From Planctomycetales bacterium (GTDB lineage Bacteria; Planctomycetota; Planctomycetia; Pirellulales; Pirellulaceae), in the NCBI GenBank assembly GCA_020426845.1, contig JAGQPF010000572.1:1-33414 (forward strand): 33,414 bases of DNA, in the 5' to 3' direction. The first letter of the stretch is position 1. Each line of letters opens with the position of its first letter. A model generated the notes under the pieces. It saw nothing but the letters and a program-made list of their open reading frames with translations, was not told the origin of the DNA and ran no database searches. Shown one piece after another: positions 1 through 7,022 of this stretch. Both the position numbers and the translations under genes were made by a program.

Positions 1-205
1 CGCAAGCCCGTGGAAACGCGCGAACTCATAGAGTGGCGACAAAAAACGCGCGCAACAGCCCCGACAGGGGCGACAGATGTTAGCCACGGGCGCGAGCCCG
101 TGGAATCGCGCGAACGCAAAGAGCGGCAAGAAAAGACGCGCGCAACAGCCCCGACAGGGCGCCAGACATTGGCCCTGGGCGCAAGCCCAGGGAACCAGCA
201 GCGCG
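1..205. repeat. About 90-bp tandem repeat with nested palindromes, downstream of the kinase gene
   Basis: Two near-identical units (1-90 and 91-179) and the start of a third (from 180) lie head to tail. Each contains a CCCCGACAGGG element and ends in a hairpin. One hairpin is CCACGGGC-gcga-GCCCGTGG at 84-103, the other CCCTGGGC-gcaa-GCCCAGGG at 173-192. The two hairpins differ at two stem positions on both arms, and pairing is kept each time. The array probably continues to the left of the window. It sits directly after the kinase stop codon, so it may also act as a transcript end, although no T-run follows. Short ORFs across it look spurious. The type resembles dispersed planctomycete repeats; that family assignment is from memory. 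Confidence 0.8.
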
Positions 206-3031
206 CTAACCTAAAGGCGCGTTTGAGGATTGTCCGCGTGTCAGCTGACAATCGGGCGCCTCTTGGGGAGGCAAGTGGGCGAACGCCTTCGACTCTTCCT
301 CCATCCGCTTCGCCGCGTCGTGTTGCTCAAGCTGCTGGTAGGCGGAGATCAGCAAGCGGTAGTGCTTGCGAAGCACATCTTTGGCGACAAACTTGTTGTG
401 GCGAGCGGTGAACTGCTCGTGCATTTGCTTCGACACGGCGAGCGAGCTTTCCAGCACGTTCACGGCGTCCTTGAGCTCTCCGTCCTCCAGCAGCTGTTCT
501 CCCAATTCGCGGCTCGCGATCGCCAGAAACAACCGATAGAGGGGCTGATCGGCGTACCGCTCCACCTGCGTCCGCTGCAAGTCAACCGACTTTCGGTAGT
601 GCTCCAATGCCAGTTGACGGTTGTCGCGACGAATCAGGACGCCGGCCAGTTTGTAGTGCGCGTAAGCGCGCCGCGAGGAGTACTCGGGGATGGAGGGATG
701 GTCGGCCTCCAGCTCCTCACAGAGCCGCAGGGCGCGTCGCAGCCGCTGCTCGCCCAACTCCAGATCCTCCGACCAGTAACGGGAGTCGCGTCGAGCCAAC
801 ATCCGCATGAGCTCATATTTGTAGATCGGCACTTGCGGATGCTCCTTGACAAGCCGCTCGAGCAGATCGATCGCCTTGTCCGATGCTTCGATCGCGTCGC
901 TGGTCCGGCGTCGATGCAGCAAAACCGCGGCGATATCGCGGTAACTGCGAGCCAGCACCAGATCGTGCTCCGGGCTGGGGTCTCGCTCGGAGAGGCGTTG
1001 GAGCACCGCCATGGCGCTGCGATGGCTCTGCTCGACCGCCGTCAGCAGCTTGGGGGAGTCGTCTTTATGGCAGCAGGTTCCCCAGATTGCGTAGCCGAGG
1101 AAGTTGTGCGTTCGCACCAACTCGAGATTGACTTCCAGATCCTCCGGCGACAGGGCCAGCTGTTTGTGCAGCGTGCCGAGCGCGCTGAGGTGTCGTTGTT
1201 TCGCCTCGTCGTCCTGCCCCAACATTTTGTGCATCAGGCCGAGCTCATTGTTCAGGGCGGCTTCGTGAGTGTGCAGCGGATCGCTGATGTCCAGATCGGC
1301 GCCGAGATGATTGACCAAGTCGAGTGCCCGCTGGTAGGCCAGCTGTGCCTCGGCGAACCGGCCAACTCGCTGCTGAATGTCGCCCACTCGCTGGTACGCG
1401 GTCGCAGCGGCGCGTCGTAGTTGAGCATCGTCGTGGTTATTGACCGTGAACTGGTCGTAGAAACTGAGCATCGCCCTCAGCAGTTCGAAGTCCTGCTCCG
1501 AGATGGCCGTGTTGTAGATCGGCTCAAAGTCATCGTCTTCGGACTCCGGCACATGTAGCGGCCCCGGCGCGAAGCGGCGGAACACTTGGTCCAAGGCTTG
1601 CATCGACAATTGCAGGTTCGCTTGCGCACGCTGCCGCTCTCGTTCGACATCCTCCAGCGTTTGGCTGGCGAGCTGTCTCTGCTGACCGGCCAACTGCAGA
1701 TTCCGCTCCGCGCGATGATATTGTGACGACACTTGCATGTAGGCGCCGCCGGACACTAAGGCAAGCGACACCAACAACAGCGCCGCCACAGCGGAGGGAA
1801 GTGCGGCTGCCGGATTGCGACGGCCCCAACGGTAGAGCCGCTGCGGCAGACTGATGCGACGCGAAAGGATCGGGCGTTCCGCGAGAAACCGGTCCAACTC
1901 GTCCGTCAATTCGCGGGCGGTCTGGAAGCGGTCGTCCGGGGACGCGGCGACCGCCTTGAGGATGATCGTCTCCAAGTCACGGGGCATCGCGGGGCACAAA
2001 GAACGCGGCGAGACGACGCGGTGCTCCATCACCTCCCGGAACATCTCCGAACGGCTTTGCCCGGAGAACATCGGTTGCCCGGTTGCCAACTCATAGAGGG
2101 TTGCGCCTAACCCGTAGATGTCGCTTCGCGCATCGCAGACGCCGTCAAGCCGCTCGGGGGCCATGTACCGCAGTGTGCCCGGCGCATCTCCTGCCGAGGT
2201 GATGTTCTCATCGTTGACCATCGTCGCCAAGCCGAAATCGGTGACCCACACCATTCCGCTGTGGTCCAACATCAGGTTGGCGGGCTTGATGTCGCGATGC
2301 AGGATGCCGTGCGAATGGGCGTGCTCCAGCGCGTCGCCCACTTGGCGAGCGGCTCGAGCGATTTCTTTCCAACGCCCAGGAGCCGACATGAGAAATGAGG
2401 CGGCATTGACCGGTGAAGTTGGTGCGCAGACCGATCCTGCCGTGATGTCCGGCCGCGACGTTGCGTCTTCGTCCAACACGAGCGTCGAATCTTCGCAACT
2501 CACAAAGGTCGCCACCGATTCGCACCCGTCCGGGTTGCTGTTGACGACTCGGATCAGTCGCGTCAGGGGAATGCCGTGAATCAGTGGCATGGCGTAAAAG
2601 CGGACATCGTGCTCCCGTCCGAAGGCGAAGATCGGCACGATATTCGTGTGGTGTAACTTCGCGGCCGCTCGCGCCTCGCGTTGGAAACGGAGTTCGTCGT
2701 TGCTGTGGTGAATTCCACGGTTCAGCAGCACTTTGACCGCCACGACGCGCCGCAAGGACTGCTGAGTCGCCTCGAAGACGACGCCCATTCCGCCACGGCC
2801 GATTTCACGATGCAAGCAAAAGTCGCCCAATTGATCGTTTGGCTTGGGCGTTTTGAACAGCCCGACCTTCCGATCGCGCAACTCCTCCATCATGACCATG
2901 GTGGGAAGGAGTTCCCGCAATTGAGAGGCATGTTCTGGAAACCGGTCAGCGAATTCCTCCACCGTGGGAACGTGACCGCTCCGCAGCGAATCCAAGAATT
3001 CCTCGGCGATCTGTTCGATTTCCACCGTCAT
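206..3031 (-). CDS. Membrane-anchored Ser/Thr protein kinase with TPR-rich C-terminal half
   Basis: This 941-aa Hanks-type kinase phosphorylates Ser/Thr. From ATG 3031 it has an N-terminal helical segment (1-60) common in planctomycete kinases. The kinase domain then follows: glycine loop GRGGMG (about 78-83), VAVK with catalytic Lys near 100, HRDIKPANLM near 242, DFGLA near 264 and a TLRYMAPE activation segment. A long insert (about 165-215) lies before the catalytic loop. One membrane span (about 407-430) precedes a coiled coil and then tetratricopeptide-like helices to the C-terminus, presumably outside the cytoplasmic face. An in-frame upstream extension exists, but ATG 3031 overlaps the sigma-factor stop as ATGA, so translational coupling favours this start. 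Inference: the kinase regulates, or is regulated with, the linked sigma factor. Confidence 0.93.
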   Translation of the reverse strand: MTVEIEQIAEEFLDSLRSGHVPTVEEFADRFPEHASQLRELLPTMVMMEELRDRKVGLFKTPKPNDQLGDFCLHREIGRGGMGVVFEATQQSLRRVVAVKVLLNRGIHHSNDELRFQREARAAAKLHHTNIVPIFAFGREHDVRFYAMPLIHGIPLTRLIRVVNSNPDGCESVATFVSCEDSTLVLDEDATSRPDITAGSVCAPTSPVNAASFLMSAPGRWKEIARAARQVGDALEHAHSHGILHRDIKPANLMLDHSGMVWVTDFGLATMVNDENITSAGDAPGTLRYMAPERLDGVCDARSDIYGLGATLYELATGQPMFSGQSRSEMFREVMEHRVVSPRSLCPAMPRDLETIILKAVAASPDDRFQTARELTDELDRFLAERPILSRRISLPQRLYRWGRRNPAAALPSAVAALLLVSLALVSGGAYMQVSSQYHRAERNLQLAGQQRQLASQTLEDVERERQRAQANLQLSMQALDQVFRRFAPGPLHVPESEDDDFEPIYNTAISEQDFELLRAMLSFYDQFTVNNHDDAQLRRAAATAYQRVGDIQQRVGRFAEAQLAYQRALDLVNHLGADLDISDPLHTHEAALNNELGLMHKMLGQDDEAKQRHLSALGTLHKQLALSPEDLEVNLELVRTHNFLGYAIWGTCCHKDDSPKLLTAVEQSHRSAMAVLQRLSERDPSPEHDLVLARSYRDIAAVLLHRRRTSDAIEASDKAIDLLERLVKEHPQVPIYKYELMRMLARRDSRYWSEDLELGEQRLRRALRLCEELEADHPSIPEYSSRRAYAHYKLAGVLIRRDNRQLALEHYRKSVDLQRTQVERYADQPLYRLFLAIASRELGEQLLEDGELKDAVNVLESSLAVSKQMHEQFTARHNKFVAKDVLRKHYRLLISAYQQLEQHDAAKRMEEESKAFAHLPPQEAPDCQLTRGQSSNAPLG

Positions 3032-3672
3032 TGAACCGACCTGTTCGATTGGGAGAAGGAGTGCCGCAATGTCTCCATGATCAGCCGCACTCGCTCCAAG
3101 GCGCGAACGTAGCGATTGCAAGCTGCGGACGGCGAAAGTCCAAAGTATTCGGCGACCTCTTGGTTCGAGCGGCCTTCAAAGTGCCTCATCCGGAGCACGT
3201 CTTGGTCCGACTCACGCAACAGTTCCAACGCGACGAGCAGCAACTCATGCTCCTCGGCCCGCACCGCTCTCTGGCTGGGCGTCGTGTCGGGACTGATGGG
3301 CATTGTCCCGATGACGCTCGACTCGTCCGACGACTGCTGCAACGACCGCTCTCGCCGCACGTCTCGCTTCATCGAAGTGTGCTTGCGCTGCAGGTCGATC
3401 AAACTTTGCGTCGCGATCTGCCTCAGCCACACCGAGAACGGCACGGCAGGCTCGGCGTTCAAGAAGTGGTGGATGCGCTTGGCTGCATCAAGGTAGACCA
3501 CTTGCAGCACGTCGGACGGATCGAGGCGAGACTGGACTCGCATGCCGATTCGCTGATCGATCAGCCGGCGCAACGACTTTCGATTTTGCTCCAGCAGGTC
3601 GCCCAGCACGGACGCGTTCCCGGCGCGCAGGGCCTCAATCAGTTGCTGTTCCAATTCGCCGCCGGACATCAT
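3028..3672 (-). CDS. ECF-type sigma-70 family RNA polymerase sigma factor
   Basis: A 214-aa protein from ATG 3672 (MMSGGELEQQ), with an ATG three bases further in. Region 2 is recognisable (DPSDVLQVVYLDAAKRI and the SVWLRQIATQSLIDLQRKH stretch). Region 4 is a helix-turn-helix (VLRMRHFEGRSNQEVAEYFGLSPSAACNRY). The length is normal for an extracytoplasmic-function sigma factor, which directs RNA polymerase to a small regulon. The frame stays open upstream to 3864, but that extension has no sigma homology and is unlikely to be translated. Its stop overlaps the kinase start by four bases. ECF sigma plus Ser/Thr kinase pairs are a known planctomycete arrangement; kinase control of the sigma factor here is inferred. 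Confidence 0.88.
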   Translation of the reverse strand: MMSGGELEQQLIEALRAGNASVLGDLLEQNRKSLRRLIDQRIGMRVQSRLDPSDVLQVVYLDAAKRIHHFLNAEPAVPFSVWLRQIATQSLIDLQRKHTSMKRDVRRERSLQQSSDESSVIGTMPISPDTTPSQRAVRAEEHELLLVALELLRESDQDVLRMRHFEGRSNQEVAEYFGLSPSAACNRYVRALERVRLIMETLRHSFSQSNRSVQ

Positions 3673-3838
3673 CACGGGGTCCCCGAAGGCCTGGTCATGG
3701 GAGTGCGCACCCCCCTCGAGTAGCGGGCAGCGGTGGGCCGTGCGGCAGACATGCCTTAGTTTATTGAACGCGACGCACGCCCCGAATTCACCCGAGGTTC
3801 CCCTCGCGGCCAAAATCATCGAGCGCCGGAGGTTTTCT

Positions 3839-3847
3839 TGATACACT
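3839..3847 (+). promoter_or_regulatory. Possible extended -10 promoter for the DUF3500-like gene
   Basis: TGATACACT has the TG-N plus TACACT form of an extended -10 box and lies about 80 nt before ATG 3929. No good -35 box sits at the proper distance. The element lies in the 256-bp divergent region between the sigma-factor gene and the DUF3500-like gene. Confidence 0.3.
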
Positions 3848-3884
3848 ATCGCGAGTATCCCCAACTACGTCCTTGCTGCTCGCC

Positions 3885-3914
3885 AACTGCCTGTCCACTA
3901 ACCGCCTGTTCACT
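3885..3914. repeat. 15-bp tandem duplication in the 5' leader of the DUF3500-like gene
   Basis: AACTGCCTGTCCACT is followed immediately by AACCGCCTGTTCACT, a direct repeat with two differences. It ends a few bases before the Shine-Dalgarno GGAG (3918-3921). It may be simple slippage or a regulator half-site pair. Confidence 0.5.
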
Positions 3915-3928
3915 ACTGGAGTTCCGCG

Positions 3929-4888
3929 ATGTCGTTTCTCAACCGTCGGCAAATGATGACTCGCGCTGGCGGCGCCGCGGCACTGGTGGCAGCGGCGCCC
4001 ATGCTGTCGACCACCGAGGCCGAAGAGGCTCGCAGCGACTCCTTGCCGATGCAGCTGTACAAGAGCTTGTCGGACGAGCAGCGGGAAAAGATCTGTTTGC
4101 CGGCCGACCACGCTCGCCGGCAGTTTATCAGCAACTGGTGGTACGTCGCGCCCGAGTATCGGCTCAATCATTTCAAGCCGGAACAGCAGGAGTTGATCAC
4201 CAAGATCTTCGACTCGTTGCACCATCCGGAGTACCGAGAGGCCGTCAACAAGCAGGTCAAGCACGATCAATACGGCAAGGAGAAGAATATCCCCTCGGTC
4301 GCCTTTTTCGGCACCCCCGACGACAGCAACTTCGAGTTCATCTATACCGGACACCATGTGACTCGGCGGTGCGATGCGCATACCGACGAAGGGCGTGGAC
4401 TAAACGGGGCGCCGCTGTTCTATGGGCACTTTTTCAATACGTTCAACGAGTCGCCCGAGCACGTCGGCAATCCCTACTGGTACCAGGGAAAGTTGTTCAA
4501 CGAGTTCGTCCAATCACTGGATGAGCAGCAACAGCAGCGAGGTTTGGCGACGGTCGAGCCGCGCGCGGAGCGATCCCCCGATGTCGTCAAGAGCCGTGAG
4601 CAGGCGCCCGGACTCGCCATCGCCGACCTGCAGGACGACCAACGCGCAAAATTGCTGGAGACGATCGGCAAGATGTTGGTGATGTTCCGAGAGTCGGACG
4701 TCGCCGCCACACTCAAGGCGATCCGCGACCACAACGTGCTGGAGAAACTTCACGTTTCGTGGTACGGCGGCAAGTACGACATCGGGGATGACAAGGTTTG
4801 GGACACCTGGACCATGGAAGGCCCCACGTTTGTCTGGTACTTCCGTGGCCAACCGCACATCCACAGTTACTTCGACTTGAAGGTTTAG
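3929..4888 (+). CDS. DUF3500-like secreted protein with twin-arginine-type leader
   Basis: A 319-aa protein. The N-terminus NRRQMMTRAGGAAALVAAAP, followed by a small-residue stretch, looks like a twin-arginine export leader, so a periplasmic location is likely. The mature part has a TGHHVTRRCDAH segment, a PLFYGHFF segment, and near the C-terminus WDTWTMEGPTFVWYFRGQPHIHSYFDL. This His-rich pattern (EGP, then PHIH) is what I associate with the DUF3500 family, whose biochemical function is unknown to me. GGAG at 3918-3921 gives a well-spaced ribosome-binding site for ATG 3929. The gene stands alone, divergent from the sigma factor and convergent with queC. Family placement is by pattern only. 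Confidence 0.8.
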   Translation: MSFLNRRQMMTRAGGAAALVAAAPMLSTTEAEEARSDSLPMQLYKSLSDEQREKICLPADHARRQFISNWWYVAPEYRLNHFKPEQQELITKIFDSLHHPEYREAVNKQVKHDQYGKEKNIPSVAFFGTPDDSNFEFIYTGHHVTRRCDAHTDEGRGLNGAPLFYGHFFNTFNESPEHVGNPYWYQGKLFNEFVQSLDEQQQQRGLATVEPRAERSPDVVKSREQAPGLAIADLQDDQRAKLLETIGKMLVMFRESDVAATLKAIRDHNVLEKLHVSWYGGKYDIGDDKVWDTWTMEGPTFVWYFRGQPHIHSYFDLKV

Positions 4889-4905
4889 CTGCGGTTTTGA
4901 TTCGG

Positions 4906-5598
4906 TCAGCGATAGCGAGTTGGATCCGGCACTCCGGCTTCGGCAAAGCCGCGTTGGCGCAACAGGCACGAGTCACAATGCCCGCAGGCGGCGCCGTTCG
5001 CATCGGCGTCGTAACAGCTGATCGTGGCTGCATAATCCACGCCCAGCGCGGCGCCACGCTGGATGATCTGGCTCTTGGACAGTGAGATCAGCGGCGTATG
5101 GATCGTCAGTCGCTGGCCTTCCACCGCTGCCTTGGTGGCTAGATTCGCCATGGTTTCAAAAGCGGCGATGTATTCGGGACGGCAATCGGGGTACCCGCTG
5201 TAGTCCAGCGCATTGACGCCGATGAAAATGTCCGCTGCTCCCAACACTTCGCTCCAAGCAAGGGCGTAGGAGAGAAAGATCGTGTTGCGAGCGGGGACGT
5301 AAGTGATCGGAATCTCGTCGGTCAACTCCTCGACGGACGCATGCTTGGGCACGTCCAACTCGGAGGTCAAGGCGGACCCGCCAAACTGTCTCAAGTCGAT
5401 CTCGATCGTCCGGTGCTCTGTCACGTCCATTTGTCGCGCCACACGCGCCGCCGCCGACAACTCCGCCGCGTGACGCTGGCCGTATCGAAAGCTGAGAGCG
5501 AAGAGACGGTGATTTCGTTCGCGGGCGATCGCCAGCACGGTGGCGGAGTCGAGTCCTCCGCTGAGCAACACAACGGCGGGCAACTCAGATTTCGACAT
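4906..5598 (-). CDS. queC: 7-cyano-7-deazaguanine (preQ0) synthase QueC
   Basis: A 230-aa protein that makes preQ0 from 7-carboxy-7-deazaguanine, ammonia and ATP in queuosine biosynthesis. The PP-loop ATP-binding motif [15 protein letters not shown] is near residues 12-26. [11 protein letters not shown] follows near 38. The C-terminal zinc site has four cysteines ([18 protein letters not shown]). ATG 5598 is preferred over the in-frame TTG at 5604 because the family starts only a few residues before the PP-loop. No queD, queE or queF is present in the window. It follows the reverse transcriptase by 96 nt on the same strand and could be cotranscribed. It looks like the housekeeping enzyme, not the divergent QatC of Qat defence. 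Confidence 0.93.
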   Translation of the reverse strand: MSKSELPAVVLLSGGLDSATVLAIARERNHRLFALSFRYGQRHAAELSAAARVARQMDVTEHRTIEIDLRQFGGSALTSELDVPKHASVEELTDEIPITYVPARNTIFLSYALAWSEVLGAADIFIGVNALDYSGYPDCRPEYIAAFETMANLATKAAVEGQRLTIHTPLISLSKSQIIQRGAALGVDYAATISCYDADANGAACGHCDSCLLRQRGFAEAGVPDPTRYR

Positions 5599-5653
5599 AC
5601 GCAATTTCCATCAAACTGGCTCTCAACCGTCAACGTCCTTTTGGCGCATTGGG

Positions 5654-5668
5654 GCAAGGTCTCCTTGC
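5654..5668 (-). other. Short perfect inverted repeat between the RT gene and queC
   Basis: GCAAGG-tct-CCTTGC forms a six-base-pair stem with a three-base loop in the 96-nt gap after the RT stop. No T-run follows on the minus strand, so it is a poor intrinsic terminator. It may be a processing hairpin or chance. Confidence 0.35.
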
Positions 5669-5694
5669 GGCCATTTGAGCACCGGCCTGGACGC

Positions 5695-6993
5695 TCAGCC
5701 ACCCAGCGCGGCGCTCAACTCCTGTCGCAACCGGTCCGCTGCGGCGCGGTCCGTCATCGCAATGTAGGCGATGTATCCGGCGAGGGTATCCACCGTCTCA
5801 CCGTCATGCAACGGCTTGCCCTGTCCCAGATTGTGGATGGCGGCGCGAATCTGGCGGCGGTTGCGGCGAGGCACTCGGGGCGGCAAGTCTCCGTTGGTGA
5901 CCAATCCAGTGACGGTCTGCCGGGCCCCGCGACGCGCCACATGCGTCTTATCCGGATGCACCCGGAATCCTTCGTCCATCACGATCTGTCGCGCCCGGCT
6001 CCTCAGCGTGGCGAAATTCGGAGGTCCTTTGGCGCCGCGAGGACGGCTAAAGGTCATGTCATCCGCATAGCGAGAGTATCGCCAGCCCAGCTTTTCGGCC
6101 AGCCCCGTTAATCGCCGATCCAGCTTGAGGCACACCACATTGGTCAGCGCGGGACTGGTCGGCGCACCTTGCGGCAGGCAGCGCGGGCCCAGTGAGACAA
6201 ACCACCGCTTGCCGTCCTCCTCGACGATCTCTCGCGGCGCCTCGGTGCAGATCAGAGCGAGCAGCGTCGCAATCTGCTCCCGGTATCCGGCTTTTCTGAA
6301 CACGCCGCGCACTCGCGGAAAGGTCACCGAGGGAAAGAAGTCCTTGATGTCCATCTTCAGCACGATGGATGCGTCGCGATGAATTCTCGCGTTGGTGTGT
6401 ATGCCACGGCCCGGCACGAAGCCGTGCGCGGCGCCGTGAATCAGTAGCCGCTCGACAATTGCACGGAGCACCCAGCGTTGGACGCCCTTCAGTCGCGGGA
6501 GCGGCGCCCAAATCGCCCGCTCGCCGCCATTGCGTTTGGGAATCGTGAATCGCCGGTAGTGCACCATTTCGGCGCAATCCCGATGGTATGCGAGGTGACG
6601 CAACTGGGGCACCGTGATCCCCAGGGCGTCCGCCAACTGCACCGGCTTGTCCAGCGCGGGCAGTTCATTCTCGGCCGCGCGCTCCTCGGCGTCCTCAAGA
6701 TCCCACTTGTCGTAATCGTAGGCGTCGTTCCAGAAAACGCCCTCGCCCAGATACACGATGTGCTGAGTCTCGTAGGCCTCGCGGGCCTCCTTGCGCAGCT
6801 TTCGCCGTTCGGCCGCCTCGTCCTTCAGCTCCTTCTTGTAACGGGCCAATTCGCGCTGGGACATGTTGTCCGTCGGCTTGCGCTGCACCAGAAATCCGTG
6901 CTCGCGCAGCTGAGCATCCACGTACGCGTCGATGCCGCCCGCTTGCTCAATGCCACGCAGCAACGTGGCGATGTCCGTTCGTTGTCGTGCCAT
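5695..6993 (-). CDS. Retron-type reverse transcriptase (type XIII-like cassette)
   Basis: A 432-aa RNA-directed DNA polymerase. Motifs in order: HYRRFTIPKRNGGERAIWAP (145-164), LKGVQRWVL (168-176), GFVPGRGIHTNARIH (191-205, containing the retron-specific NAxxH), MDIKDFFPS with catalytic Asp215, LPQGAPTSPALTN (273-285), YADD (309-312, the other two catalytic Asp) and VTGLVTN (361-367, the retron VTG motif). There is no maturase or Cas1 fusion. The first ~140 residues are a charged extension (KELKDEAAERRKLRKEAREAYE, then VYLGEGVFWND and an acidic run), longer than in minimal retron RTs. It is the last of four same-strand genes, 29 nt after the WH-SWIM gene, so no msr-msd can lie directly upstream as in classical retrons. 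A weak SD-like GAAGA precedes ATG 6993. Predicted role: makes msDNA that arms or guards the neighbouring proteins; the role is inferred. Confidence 0.92.
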   Translation of the reverse strand: MARQRTDIATLLRGIEQAGGIDAYVDAQLREHGFLVQRKPTDNMSQRELARYKKELKDEAAERRKLRKEAREAYETQHIVYLGEGVFWNDAYDYDKWDLEDAEERAAENELPALDKPVQLADALGITVPQLRHLAYHRDCAEMVHYRRFTIPKRNGGERAIWAPLPRLKGVQRWVLRAIVERLLIHGAAHGFVPGRGIHTNARIHRDASIVLKMDIKDFFPSVTFPRVRGVFRKAGYREQIATLLALICTEAPREIVEEDGKRWFVSLGPRCLPQGAPTSPALTNVVCLKLDRRLTGLAEKLGWRYSRYADDMTFSRPRGAKGPPNFATLRSRARQIVMDEGFRVHPDKTHVARRGARQTVTGLVTNGDLPPRVPRRNRRQIRAAIHNLGQGKPLHDGETVDTLAGYIAYIAMTDRAAADRLRQELSAALGG

Positions 6994-7022
6994 GTATCTT
7001 CGTCAATGTGGTTCGCTAAGAT

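Noticed and set aside
230..1420. 396-codon plus-strand frame opposite the kinase
   Set aside because: It is antisense to the kinase TPR region, which is clearly coding, and shows no domain pattern.
4906..5598. QatC of a Qat defence system in place of housekeeping QueC
   Set aside because: The protein has the complete PP-loop and Cys4 zinc site of normal QueC and no qatA, qatB or qatD neighbours.
5605..5694. msr-msd RNA downstream of the RT
   Set aside because: Only 96 nt lie between the RT stop and the queC start, with a single small hairpin. That is too little for a usual retron RNA, though not fully excluded.
5695..6993. Group II intron maturase, DGR or CRISPR-associated RT
   Set aside because: There is no maturase X or HNH domain, no variable-repeat/template-repeat pair and no cas1. 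NAxxH and VTG point to the retron clade.
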